The position numbers and the translations under genes were made by a program. The notes beneath the pieces were generated by a model. It did not search any database and had not been told where the DNA came from. It saw only the letters and a list, made by a program, of their open reading frames with translations. This document shows, piece by piece, positions 48,301 through 59,156 of a stretch of DNA of 64,000 nt. The DNA comes from Akebia trifoliata (taxonomy: Eukaryota; Streptophyta; Magnoliopsida; Ranunculales; Lardizabalaceae). Positions within the stretch are counted from its first letter, which is position 1. Each line of letters starts with the position of its first letter. The stretch is taken from NCBI GenBank assembly GCA_017979445.1, contig CM030716.1:11807276-11871275 (forward strand). Direction: 5' to 3'.

Positions 48301-50830
48301 CCACACAACCAAAAATTACCCCTCCCTATCCCGCTGTTCCACCCAATCTCCCCAAATTTTGCAACCACCACTCTCCTCCAAAGATTATCACTTTCCACCC
48401 TGAACCTCCAAAGCCATTTACCTAACAATGATTTATTCATAAGGCCCAAGCTATGCACACCCAAACCACCTTTACATTTCGAGATACACACCCTTTTCCA
48501 CCCAACCAAATGGAATTTCGTCTTCCCCTTGTCGTGCCACAAGAACTCCATAAACAATCTCTCTAGGTTGCTTAACCCCCTCTGGATAGCAGTTTCGCCT
48601 TACAACTATTCAACCTCCTTCCAACCCTTTCAACCACAGAATACCACATGGCCTTACTAGTCAAAGGTGCCCCTAAGGGAAGCCCCAGATAAGATGAAGA
48701 CAGTGAGCCAACCTGAAAACCAGCCGCCGCCGCTAACCACTCCAGATTCGACACATCCGCAACACCAAACAACTTGCTCTTCATGAAATTAACAGTCAAA
48801 CCCAAAACTGCACCAAAGTAGCAAAAAACAGCACTCAAGAAGCACTAATTGAAATATTGAAGCCTCCAAAAACACCAAGGTGTCATAAGCAAACTGTAAA
48901 TGCGAAACCAAGGAACCATTCTGGCCAACTGAAAAGCCGGATAACTCCCCACATTCCACACTTTTTGATATCATCCTCCTTAGAGCCTCCACAACCATGA
49001 AAAAGAGAAAAGGTAAGAGGGGGTTACCCTATCTAAGACCCCTTGAGCTTCTAAAAAATACATGCAGAGAGCCATTAATGAGAATAGAAAAAGAAGGAGA
49101 ACTAACACATTTCAAAATCCACCCAATCCATTTCTGACCAAACCCCATCCTTCCTTACATGTATTCAAAGAAGTTTCAGCTCACATGATCATAAGTCTTT
49201 TCCAAATCAACTTTATAGATCACACCAGGGGCCTTAGCGTTTACCCTCGAATCGATGCACTCGTTCACAACCAACACACTCCATCGAGGATCTGTCTACC
49301 TCTCAAAAAATCACCCTGAGCTGAATCAATAATGCTCGAACAATTTGGAAATAATCTTATAAGTAGCTCCATCTAGAATTTTTCCATTAGAGTACTCCAT
49401 CTTTTTACAAATTAATCACTCAGTATTCTCATCTAGTCCTACTTAAGGTGCATAAGTGCTAATTAACTTCTCTCATAAGACTAGTCAAGTTCACAAAAAC
49501 TTGTCACTTACTCTAGCATTCCTATATCCTACATATTGAAGAAGTTTGTAGTCATTCCCACCAAGATTCCAATTTTTAACAGATGCCCTAACCAACCATT
49601 CCTTAATTGAGACAACACCAGGTACCGTGTAGTGTGAATTTTATTCTAAAATTAAATGGATAATGTAGCAGTTAATTTCATCAAATAGGCAATATAAAGG
49701 TTTACCAAATTAACAGCATGAAGCATGGTTTAAAAAAATGCCTGAGTTATCTAGGTATGGTTCATTAACGAAACGAGATGCCATGGCCAAATTCCCCCAT
49801 TTTCTCCCTCTCCTCCTTCGATTTCTCCTTCTTTTTGGTTCCGAAACCCAGGCAAAAATTTCCATCATGTCCAAGATGTCTTGCGAGTCATCTCGGTATC
49901 ATTGATGAACAAGATGAGATGAAAATCCAAGATTAAAAAACCATGATATAGAGTTTAAAGTTGTACAAAGAATTGCATCAAATTAAATGGGGTACTCAAA
50001 TTTCCATTAATTGTTGCAACCCATTAGACCATTTTACAATCTATGCTAATTCAATTTGGAACTAAAGATGAAAAAAAAAAATACAGAAAATTACCATGTC
50101 TTATAACATGAACTCCAACAAACTCCTCAAGAGCTCTTGCTTTGGACCCATCAGCATCATATTGATAAAGCCCTAATATACCAAATCAAGAACATGAAAA
50201 ACCAAACAAGCAAACAAAAAATTGAAGGAAAAAATTGGTGAAAAAGCAAAACGAATTACCAGCAGAGTTACTAAAAACAACAACATTATCACCAAAGACA
50301 GATTTACAGTTATCCAAAGAAGGAACCAAACGTGGCCACAATGTGAGAGAGTAAGGAGGGGTAAGGGTATTATCTTTATCAAACACAACCCCTTGAAAAC
50401 CTATCTGCTTCAGCTCCACCCAATCGATCCACGTTATATCTGGCACTCTGAGGTGTGGGAGAGCCAGGTGTGAGTCTTTGGTCACCACTGACACCGAAGA
50501 GGAGACACCCTCGAAGTTGAAACGCTGCCCTAATGAAGCTTTTAGATTCGACCACCACATGTTTGTAGAAATGTCTCTCTGAATCTTGTTGTTGTCTATA
50601 CCTACAGAGAAGGAATGAGTTTCCTCTGATAATAACAGGTTATTTGTGAGAGGTTTTTTTTGCTGAGTTTGATTCTTGTTGTGATGAGAACATAGAATGG
50701 TTCTTCTTCCAGTCTTTGTTGTTTTTGTTGTTGTTGGAGTGGCGATCTGGGAATTATGAGCAGAGTTGAGTTGCTTATGGACATGGGGATAACAATAAGT
50801 GGGCACTGGAGAAACGAAGGTTGCTTGCAT
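45394..50830 (-). CDS. PGPP1: Phosphatidylglycerophosphate phosphatase, plastid/mitochondrial (HAD family)
   Basis: Five exons read downward: 50830-50260, 50172-50095, 45902-45829, 45756-45652, 45510-45394; all GT-AG; 945 nt, 314 residues, fully open. It dephosphorylates PGP to phosphatidylglycerol, needed for thylakoid lipid and cardiolipin synthesis. Residues 1-70 look like a transit peptide. HAD motifs: I = [10 protein letters not shown] (Asp151, Asp153), II = VVFSNSAG (Ser187), III = HGVKKPAGT (Lys220), IV = [14 protein letters not shown] (Asp244, Asp249). The C-terminus (GLKPTDHSL...VKVPQYL) matches the plant family. Intron 2 is about 4.2 kb because a LINE with a nested MITE sits in it. 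A Harbinger-like sequence begins 23 bp upstream of the ATG. Confidence 0.93.
46590..49335 (-). pseudogene. LINE ORF2 remnant: reverse transcriptase and zf-RVT
   Basis: Upstream RT blocks (49000-49330) are split over two frames: [23 protein letters not shown], GLRQGNPL-type. The catalytic block reads [10 protein letters not shown], with Tyr (codon 48885-48887, TAT) in place of the first catalytic Asp of FADD. Then [38 protein letters not shown] and [20 protein letters not shown] (thumb), [13 protein letters not shown] and [10 protein letters not shown] (zf-RVT). Reading across the MITE with the repeat removed joins RLEMTL to [14 protein letters not shown] in one frame, ending near KCRLSKS. Several frameshifts and stops remain. 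Confidence 0.88.
46815..47523. mobile_element. Harbinger/Tourist-type MITE nested in the LINE
   Basis: 709 bp. TIRs GGGTATGTTTGATTGCATGG (left) and the matching GTGCAATCAAACATACCC (right), flanked by TAA at 46812-46814 and 47524-47526. The second inverted block has TTTCCATGGAA words. The centre is unusual: about 46955-47340 is GAAGAAGAGG-, GGTGGTGGT- and GGCGACGG-rich simple sequence that gives spurious His/Ser/Pro-rich ORFs. No transposase. Confidence 0.9.
49385..50094. other. Rest of PGPP1 intron 2 with a CATGGTTT-type MITE
   Basis: At 49724-49945 CATGGTTTAAAAAAATGCC and TTAAAAAACCATG form imperfect inverted ends, like the MITEs at 43119 and 43748; the interior has GAGTCATCTCGGTATCATTG. 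Otherwise no coding signal. Confidence 0.45.
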
Positions 50831-50853
50831 TTCGGCTTATTTTATTTTATTTA

Positions 50854-51100
50854 GGGGCTGTTTGTTTGGGCTTATTTTCAGCACTTAATGCTGAAAAAAA
50901 AAAAAAAAAAAACAGTACTTTTTATCAAATCAACATATTTGTTTATTTCATAATTTTAATATTTATGATTAAAAAAATAAGTGAAAAAAATTTAGTGAAA
51001 TTGGGTCTCTTTTTGTTTTTATCCCAAAGAGATGAGAATATCTTCTCTACCCTATCAAGTATGTTATATGGTCCCATAAGACAATTTCTACTAGTCCATT
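50854..51100 (+). mobile_element. Harbinger-like MITE end next to PGPP1 start codon
   Basis: TTA followed by GGGGCTGTTTGTTTGGG, then GCACTTAATGCTGAAAAAA, the same opening type as the element at 63014 (GGTGTTGTTTGTT, then ATTAAGTGCTGAAA). The far end was not found. It starts 23 bp upstream of the PGPP1 ATG, so it lies in the leader or core promoter. Confidence 0.5.
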
Positions 51101-51995
51101 AATATTGCCACTCCAACTATTTTATAATATACACAAAATAATTAATAAAGGACAAATTAGACTTTTACTCTCTACGGTATAACATAATTCCACATAACCT
51201 GTTAGCTTTCTGGTAATTGCACTTATCTCCCTTGTCGAAAATGATTCTCTCTATTAATTTGTATTTTTTATTGTTAAAATAAATAAAATTTAATAAAACA
51301 AAAATACACCCATCTTAATTGGACTTGGTTTTGTCTCCATCTCTCCTTCATTCTCTTTACATCTCCTATTAGGGTTTTTCTCAATGATCGACTCAGCAAC
51401 CTCTGAGGATTGTTTTAAAAATCGAATCGGGCCAATGGTGTGATCATGTCTGATCGGACTTTTAAAAATAATTGGTTCAATTATCCTTGAACCAATATTT
51501 TATAAAGAATCATTTGTTTTTCAAAACCAATGGTTCAACTGTACAACCATTAATTCTCATGAACTGGTTCTTGAAATTTAAAAAATTATTATTTAAAAAA
51601 ATCATTTTTATTATGATTTTTTTCAAGAAAGGAAGCTGAAAACTTTGTAAATTTGAAGAATTCCAAGGAAATCTAAATCCCTTGTGTGATTTTTAATCAA
51701 TTTGTGAATGATTTCATAAATTTTCTTTTTCTATTTTTAATTTTTATATATAAAAAATTAGTTAATAAATACAAATCAGTCTGATTGTATTAAACCTCAA
51801 TCGAACCCCGATCAGACCATTTGAACTAATTTTCGATTTGGTTATCAATCTGGTTCTTAAAACATTGCCTCCAGGTAATGTTTCTTTCTCTTCTCTCTTG
51901 TTCAAATTTAATCTTTTAATTATTGAAAAACTCTAATCCCAAAATTCTCAATCAATTGAGAATTTGTTATCTAAGTGTGTGAGTATTTGAACTAC
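51101..51995. other. Intergenic with a possible MITE
   Basis: At about 51408-51870 the ends ATTGTTTTAAAAATCGAATC and GGTTCTTAAAACATTG are imperfect inverted repeats, and GGTTCAATTATCCTTGAACC is a small palindrome inside. No gene. Confidence 0.35.
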
Positions 51996-53700
51996 AATTT
52001 TGCATCCTTACCCTGTATTTGATATCTATATCTGATTTTGCTAAGAATATCGGTATCCAACTATTTATCCCATAGACACCCCAATTTGAATGGGCCCCCA
52101 TGCAAAAATGTCCAAAAAGATATTCTAAAAATAAAAATGGGCTTAAAGGCCCAAACCAAAAAAATGCTTACTTTATTACAAATAATGCCTTGGGACCTCT
52201 TTGCTTGGCCTATGGGCTAGAAATGTGTCACTCCTCACTACCTCACCTCTCAATCCAACCCAATCCTATACTAATCAAACCCAACCTAACCCCTAAGCCC
52301 ATTGAACCTAAAACAACCCTAAGTCCAATCCAACCCAAATCATTACCCTATCCTAATCCCAAACCTCTACCAAAGTCCAATACCCATGATCACTACAAAG
52401 ATCAATAATTATCAAAATGGGACACATGTCACCATCACAACCCATCTCCCTAATTCATCTACCCAATCCCATCATCATTTTCAAAAAACTAACAAACTCA
52501 CACCCATGTCATAACCTATCCCTATCATTCTCTCCAAACCCCTCATCATAAGTCATCCCATAGCCCTTCTCCTTAATTAACTCACTTAACACACACCCCC
52601 ACAACTTTTTGACACTTGTTATCGTCTTCTTCACCCTCTCAAAAATAGTTTTCTTCACCCTCTCAAAAATATCAACAACCATCCCTTTACACCATCAATT
52701 TTTAATCAAAACCAACTCTTTTAATCTCGCTTGATACTCAACCCATATGGGTTGAAAAAACCCACTTACACCACTTTCCACATATACCCTCCCTTTAACC
52801 TTAAATTTTATATACCTCATGTCATTTTCCACATTTTCACATTTTCACCCCATTCTACTCCTAAAAGTCACCTTCAAAATCTTATAATCCCCCTCTCTCT
52901 CATAAAACCCCTAATAATTGAATCCCTCTATCAAGCTTCAACTCCCATCACTCAACTCTCTCACCACTCAACCTTCATCTCTTTCAATTCTAAAGCATCT
53001 TCAACTCTCTCATCACTCAATTCTCATCTATGCATCAACTCATTACTTCAATTCTCAAGATCTATAATTCAAGTCATTCAAGTCAAAGATAAAACACACT
53101 TCAAGAAGACTTAGAATAAAAACTCAAAAAAGAAGAATAAGAACAAGGTAGGGTAGGGACAATGAGAAAAAAAAATAACATTCCCCCTTCTTTCCCCTCC
53201 ATATTTTCCTTTTTTTTACTTCTCCTTTATCTCTTTTGTTCTTAGTTTTCTTGCAACTTGATAAGAAAATATCTTATCACGATTAAGGTAAAGATTTGCA
53301 CATCATGATCAAAAGATCCAATCGGGAAATTAAGATCCATTCTTCATCAAGATCAGATTGGAAAATCTATCTTACAAGCGTTGACTTTGGGGGTAACCTC
53401 CAATCCTTGATGAAAATTTTAATCATTCTACGTGGTGTCTTGATCCAAATCTCACTATTGTGATTTTTGTTTGTATTTTCAAAATCGATTCCCACAGACG
53501 AAGCCAATTTGTAGAGGTAAAATCTCGGATGTTGTCGATTCCTCGAGATTTACCTATAACAATCAATCATCGGTGTTCTTGATGCATACAAATGATAAAA
53601 AATCACCCATAAAAATAATCAAAGAAAAAGGAAAAAAAAGAGAAGACAAGAAGCAAGATTCATCCTAAAGTCGAATTACGTCCCGGAACTCCGAATAACT
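51996..53700 (+). other. A/C-rich block, possibly LTR-retrotransposon derived
   Basis: Plus strand is strongly biased to A and C between about 52240 and 53110 (CCAACCTAACCCC-type words, CTCAACTCTCTCACCACTCA repeats). A GATTCCCACAGACG word at 53487-53500 resembles the boundary seen at LTR/leader ends of plant gypsy elements. ORFs here are compositional only. No paired LTR found. Confidence 0.3.
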
Positions 53701-54807
53701 TTTCCTCTATTCTTCAAACCATTATAAGATTTACAAAACCTAGCCTCCTATTTTTTTCCCTCCCCTGAGCCCTCTTCTTCTACCTAATAGCTCTCCTTAT
53801 ATAGATAAAAAATCAAACCCTAAAAGGAAAATAAAACAATTCAAGATTCTCTATAAATAAATATTCTCTAGTCAATTAGGAGACTTTCTATTTCTAGATA
53901 AGATTACAATCTTAATCAAATAAAATCTAATCCAAGATATATCAATCAATGCCTCAAGATATGTATTAATTGTTGTGTGATTGATCATCGATATTCGCCT
54001 TATTTACGTCAGGTGTTTAATATCGATTTTACCCTCTACAATAATTAAGTGTTTCAATTAATTAGGGAAACCTCTATTTTTTAATCGATTAGAATCCTTT
54101 GATGGGTTGAATTCTAATTCAATCCCAAAAATTGTATATGCATTAACTGAGCTATTGTAGTATAGTACGTGAGGTGATAAACATTGCATTAGGTATCCAT
54201 CAATCATAGATTTGTGAAGCAGTTGAAAGCATAACTTCTTCTTAGAAATATAATGCAAATTTAACAAACTGTCATATTAATAAAAATCACCATTAATGCA
54301 CCTCAAAACTATTATTATAAATTCAGCAAATTATGTTTATGTAAGTACTATATATTCAGCAAACTCGTTTAGGATTTTTATTAGAGATTTTTAGTTTTTA
54401 TGAAAATATGAGATTTTAACCTTGATTTTCACAAATATATTGAAAGGATTTTATAGCCTTGATTTTCAATAAACTCCATGTGCACAGACCATAAAACTGA
54501 ACAGAAAAATATTTAGCACTCAAAAGATTTTTTAAGTCTAAAAGGTTTCTACGAGAAGAGGTAAAATGTGATTCAAATTATGCTTCAAAACCAAATAGGT
54601 CAAATGTAAATGGACAACAAGATTTATTAAGAGATCCAAAGATTCCATCTTACAACTCCTCCAAAGCTAAGAAAAAGATTTATTAAGAGAAGGCATACAA
54701 ATTACCTTAATTAATCAGGGCTTCAACTCAAATTGATCTACTAGGACTTGATCTTCGAGTGGATGAGAGACTTGTAGCTAGGGCAAACAATTGAGAGAGA
54801 AAGATAA
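53701..54807. other. Intergenic; nothing recognised
   Basis: AT-rich; no ORF or repeat of note. Confidence 0.4.
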
Positions 54808-55034
54808 CCCCATGAAAAGTGATTACAAACTAATGGTTCACGATTCTTCATCTTATAAACTTGGGTTAGAAATTTCAGAATTAACTGATTTTTTGTGAGG
54901 ATGATTATCTCACCATAGAGATCATCCTCATAAAAAAAAAAATTAGCCCATTCTAAATTTTTTAGCCCATATAAGATAAAAATGCTTCGTCTAGAATGTT
55001 ATCTAGGATTTTGTCAAAGGAACGCCACTCAAAT
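54808..55034. mobile_element. Truncated hairpin element
   Basis: Begins in the family spacer (CCCATGAAAAGTGATTACAA), keeps the second hairpin (ATTAACTGATTTTTTGTGAG) and a right end ...AGGAACGCCACTC against (TA)n at 55035-55062. Confidence 0.6.
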
Positions 55035-55062
55035 ATATATATATATATATATATATTTGATG

Positions 55063-55415
55063 GCGTTCATATACCCTAAATAGAGCCAAACATTGTGGCA
55101 ATGTATAGGTTAGAAGTTTTGGAATGGGCTGATGTTTTGTGAGGATGATCTTTATGACAAGGAGGTCATCCTCACAAAAAATCAGCCCATTCCGAAACTT
55201 CTAACCACATCAAAAGTGGTTTACAAAAACATGATGATCCCACAATTTTTCAACTTGTAAATTAGGGTTAGAAATTTCGAAATGAGCTGATTTCAGGTGA
55301 GGATGATCTCTTCACCATATAGACCATCCTCACAAAAAATCAGCCCATGTTGAAACTTCTAACCCCTATTTTGAAAAATGTTTAGTTCTCTTTAGGGCAT
55401 CCAAACACTTCCTTA
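55063..55415. mobile_element. Hairpin element, double-hairpin type
   Basis: Starts GGCGTTCATATACCCTAAAT after (TA)n, ends TTTAGGGCATCCAAACACTT. Two hairpins (GGAATGGGCTGATGTTTTGT / AAAAAATCAGCCCATTCC) around a spacer with ATCAAAAGTGGTTTACAAA. Confidence 0.7.
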
Positions 55416-55788
55416 TGTATAGAGAGAAAAGGATGGGGGGTGGGGGAGAGAGTGAGCACATGTGAATTTATAGAGGGGCACTTGGCCTACAAACTTAAAA
55501 AAAAAATTACATTATCTTTTTGAGAATTTGATATATTTTGAATTTGCCCTTACCCCAACTCAAGTTTTTGTGATTATTAAAACCCTTATGTTTGGATCAT
55601 ATTTGGTAATTGCTGCCACCCCCACTGATTACATTGCCCCTTGACTTAGGTCTTCTCTCATAGACAAATAAGACATGACCTAAATGGTTTTTTTTTTTTA
55701 AACCTCTAACAAAAAACCCATGAATTTTCGCCTAAAAAGCACTAGTCTTCATGTTCTTTAACCTTATCAGGCAACTATAATTTGCCCC
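55416..55788. other. Intergenic; nothing recognised
   Basis: No coding or repeat structure beyond A/T tracts. Confidence 0.4.
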
Positions 55789-56066
55789 CACTACAAAAAC
55801 TCCTAGCTTCGTCCCCTTGTGTGTGAGAGAGATATTAGGGTAACATGTGAAAATCTGACACAAAAAAGCAATTGATATTCCCGAAAAAAATGGTGTCAAA
55901 ACCCATCTCAACAAACATAATCACAGGCGGTGTATCCAGAGCCGCCCCTAATAAAATCTTATTGTCGACATTATAACATAATCGCCTCTATTTATACGTA
56001 TTTTTGGGTGGTTTCACAAAACCACCTGCTGCTAATTTGCCACTAATTAGCAATGTTTTTGTAGTG
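55789..56066. mobile_element. Small CACTA-type element
   Basis: 278 bp with ends CACTACAAAAAC (55789-55800) and GTTTTTGTAGTG (56055-56066), the standard CACTA terminus. Subterminal palindromic words GGGTGGTTTCACAAAACCACC lie near the right end. A matching 3-bp target duplication was not seen (CCC versus TGT), so either flank may have changed. Confidence 0.65.
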
Positions 56067-56944
56067 TGTGTTTGCAAATAGAACCCGACGAATGGTTTGG
56101 TATTTAGAATTCAAAACATTATATTTGAGAACGCCATTATTTCGATGACTAGTTTAAAATCTTTCTACCTCCCAAGATGAATCATGATACTTTACATTGA
56201 GTCTATTTGATGAATAAATCACAACTATTTGATGAATGGATCACAACCATTATTATTTTTCCTTACAGTTTGAATAAATATGATGATCAATTTAGTAGTG
56301 AATTCATAGGACCCACCTAACTATACAATGAAAAAGAAAGTGTCAGGCTAGCCTGACTAACTTCGTAACATTTCAAATACTAAGAGAAACTCCAACGCAC
56401 TTGGGTTTAGGTTAGGCATCCCCTCCCAAATGCCATTTTGTAGAACTAGAGCTTCAAGAAGGGACTCCAATGCACTCTATATTTAGAGAGCCATTTTGAA
56501 AATTTTTAGAGAGAGAGAAAGAGAAAGAGAGAAGAAGAGAGTGAGATTCTCTCTCTACTTGTTGGTGGTAAAAAAAATGATGCAGTTGGGAGTTATTTTA
56601 TTGTAGATGAATTAAAAAATTTGTGGAGAGCTATTTTGTTGATACGATTGGAGTGCAAATCCCTTGAATAGAAAATATGCCTCTTCGTGTTAAAATGCCT
56701 ACCAATTATGCCTAGCCGTTATGGATCTACGTTGGAGTTGCTCTAAGGGTCATGAACTCAAATTGTGGCCTTTCAAAACATGTTTTCATGTTATAAGGGG
56801 ATTAGATGACAAAATTTTAAGAACTATTAATTTTTTATTTTAAAAAAAGTTAATTTTCACTGTTGAATTTTAATTATAAATTTGGAGTTTGGTAGTCATC
56901 AATTTTCAACACCTTGGATGAAGTTCAGAACAAATATATATATA
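56067..56944. other. Intergenic; nothing recognised
   Basis: Contains a GAGAGAGAAAGAG run near 56510-56550. No gene. Confidence 0.4.
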
Positions 56945-57294
56945 GGGGGCGGTTCATGAGACATATGTAAAAACAATGGTTTTTCAAAATATGGGGTAGA
57001 GGTTTTGGATTGAGCTGATTTTTTGTGAGGATGGTCACTATGATGATAAGATCATCCTCACAAAAAATCAACTCAATTTGAAAATTCTAAATCCATCAAA
57101 AATGATTTACAAATTATTGGCAAAAAATCAGCAATCCACATTTTAAATAACTTTTAATGGGGTTAGAAGTTTCAGATTGGACTGATTTTTTTTCCGGATG
57201 ATTTTCCTATCATAGAGATCATCCTCACAAAAAATCAGCTCAATTCAAAACTTCTAACCCATATTTTGAAAATTTATTAACGTTACATTATTTT

Positions 57295-57297
<3 letters not shown>
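56945..57297 (+). mobile_element. Hairpin element, third copy of the E2 type
   Basis: Starts GGGGGCGGTTCATGAGACAT after (TA)n and follows E2a/E2b base for base with minor changes up to ACGTTACATTATTTTTACA, where a long (TA)n run replaces the last 25 bp of the E2 type. Confidence 0.85.
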
Positions 57298-57369
<72 letters not shown>

Positions 57370-57399
57370 ATATATATATGCGTGTGTGTGTGTATGTGT
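57298..57399. repeat. (TA)n microsatellite with (GT)n end
   Basis: About 80 bp of TA repeats followed by GTGTGTGTGTATGTGT; separates two hairpin elements. Confidence 0.9.
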
Positions 57400-57702
57400 G
57401 GGTGACGTTCGGAAGCCTTAAAGAGAGTCAAACATTGTGCCAAACTTTTTTCCACATATGGCTCACAAAAAATCAGTCCATTCCAAAACATCTAACCCGA
57501 TTAAAATTAATTTACAAAAATCGACGGTGCACAATTCTTCAACTTGTAAACTAGGGTTAGAAGTTTTGGAATGAGCTGATTTTTAGTGAGGATAATCTAT
57601 TCACCATAGAGATCATCCTCACATAAAATCAGTCCATTCTGAAACATCTAACCTCTACTTTGAAAAATGTTTGGCTCTTTAGGGCCTCCGAACACTTCCC
57701 TA
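57400..57702. mobile_element. Hairpin element, double-hairpin type
   Basis: Left end GGGTGACGTTCGGAAGCC, right end GGGCCTCCGAACACTTCCC. Second hairpin complete (GGAATGAGCTGATTTTTAGT / AAATCAGTCCATTC), first one partly deleted. Confidence 0.7.
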
Positions 57703-58084
57703 CATATATTCATTTTTTTTATTATAAATTTTTTGTTTTAGTTATGAATTTTTCCTTGAAATTTAGAAGGCTATGGAGTTGGATTGACACTGTGATAATC
57801 CATGTAGGCTAAAAGACCCTTAGCAAGATTTGAAACCTTATTAAGTTAGTAAGGAAAGTGTGTTTAAAAAAGAAAACCAAATAAACATCAGCGGCTAAAA
57901 TCAATTCCAACAAAATTCAAATAAAAGAGCCAACTTGAACCCCGCCAAATTTAAACGACAGAAACTCACTTTTTAAATATATGTTCCCGGGTTTTTTTTT
58001 TCCTTCCCACCGCTTCTGTGTTCTTTTAGATACACAGAATCTTTCAAAACCTCTCTCTCTGCAATCAAATCAGAAGAAGTAGAA
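57703..58084 (+). promoter_or_regulatory. Upstream region of PHD gene
   Basis: AT-rich, with a CTCTCTCTCTGCAATC leader-like stretch just before the ATG. No specific site can be defended. Confidence 0.35.
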
Positions 58085-59156
58085 ATGGGGAGCAGATTTC
58101 ATGGCCTCCACCCTCTAAAGAGATTCAAACTTCAGCAACAAAATGAAACTGAAGAGAATCCAAACTCACCACCTCTTCCAGCCAAGAAGAGAAAGGAATC
58201 TTGGAACCCTCTCCCCACCACCACCACCACCACCACCACCACTTATTGCTTACCTGCCAAGAAAAGAGTCTTGGCTCTACAACCTCTCTGCAACAGCCCA
58301 CAAAAGCCCATTTCATCCTTCGATCTCAACGTCGAATACCAACAATCCCCCGAAAAAGAATCACCCATTTTACACAAAAACCAATCTGAGATCAAAGAAG
58401 GAAAAAAAGTAATTGAGGGATTTAAGTCCCACAAAGATGAAGAAGAAGTAGAAGAAGAAGAAGAAGATGATGGGATTGTTTGTGTAGTTTGCAATAGCAC
58501 TGATGGAGATCCATCAGACCCCATTGTATTCTGCGATGGATGTGATCTGATGGTCCACGCCACCTGTTACGGCGATCCTCTCATCCATAGAATCCCCGAA
58601 GGCGATTGGTTCTGTACCAATTGCCAAATCTCTTCACCTTCTCCAAAAATTTGCTGTCTTTGCCCGGTAAAGGGAGGAGCCATGAAACCCACTACAGATG
58701 ATCGGTGGGCCCACATCTTGTGCGCTTTACTCGTACCGGAAGTCTTTTTTAAGGATCCCGACGGTAGAGAAGGGATCGATTGTTCACGGGTTCCTCTCAA
58801 AAGATTTGAAGATGTTTGTTATATTTGTAATTCGACAAATGGGTGTTCGATCGAATGCTCCGAACCCAAATGCTCATTAGCATTCCATGTTACTTGTGGG
58901 TTGAATGAGGAACTCTGTATTGAGTACAGAGAAGGGAGAAGTGGTAGAGGAGGAGCAATTGTTGCTGGATTCTGCAAAACCCACACTGAGCTTTGGAAAA
59001 AGGTGATCTTTCTTATTTCAAAATTTAATTTCAATTTAAGTCAAAATCTGATTTTAATGGATAATTTGATGTGATTTTATTCTTGTTTTTCTTTGTTTGC
59101 AGCAACAACAAACTGGAAAGTTCAAAATTGTGGCCAGGGAGGATCATAAGAAGTAA
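58085..59156 (+). CDS. PHD-finger protein (Jade/BRPF-like PHD plus extended PHD)
   Basis: Two exons, 58085-59002 and 59103-59156 (GT-AG); 972 nt, 323 residues. Residues 1-130: basic patches (KKRKE), poly-Thr 45-53, acidic run EEEVEEEEEDDG. PHD finger 133-180 with Cys4-His-Cys3 ligands (C133, C136, C150, C153, H158, C161, C177, C180). Extended PHD about 190-300, starting CCLCPVKGGAMK, with WAHILCALLVPEVFF and AFHVTCGL and ending GFCKTH. This pair occurs in Jade/BRPF/AF10-type chromatin readers that bind histone H3 tails; nuclear action is inferred. Exon 2 adds only 17 residues (QQQTGKFKIVAREDHKK). From memory, Arabidopsis At3g14740 is of this type and lies beside FLL1. Confidence 0.9.

Larger units (their letters stand above)
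46586..49369 (-). mobile_element. 5'-truncated LINE retrotransposon inside PGPP1 intron 2
   Basis: Flanked by a 15-bp target duplication CATCTAGAATTTTTC (46571-46585 and 49370-49384). Same orientation as the host gene. It contains the reverse transcriptase from the [13 protein letters not shown] block on, the thumb region, the zf-RVT domain and the 3' end, but no endonuclease, as usual for 5'-truncated LINE insertions. The terminal AATAAAAT replaces a long poly-A. It is interrupted by a MITE at 46815-47523. Confidence 0.9.

Noticed and set aside
52100..53114. Plus-strand ORFs of 102 and 127 codons (Pro/Ser/Thr-rich)
   Set aside because: They follow from the A/C-rich composition of the block; no domain or splice context.
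57294..57491. 65-codon Tyr/Ile-rich ORF
   Set aside because: Pure translation of the (TA)n microsatellite.
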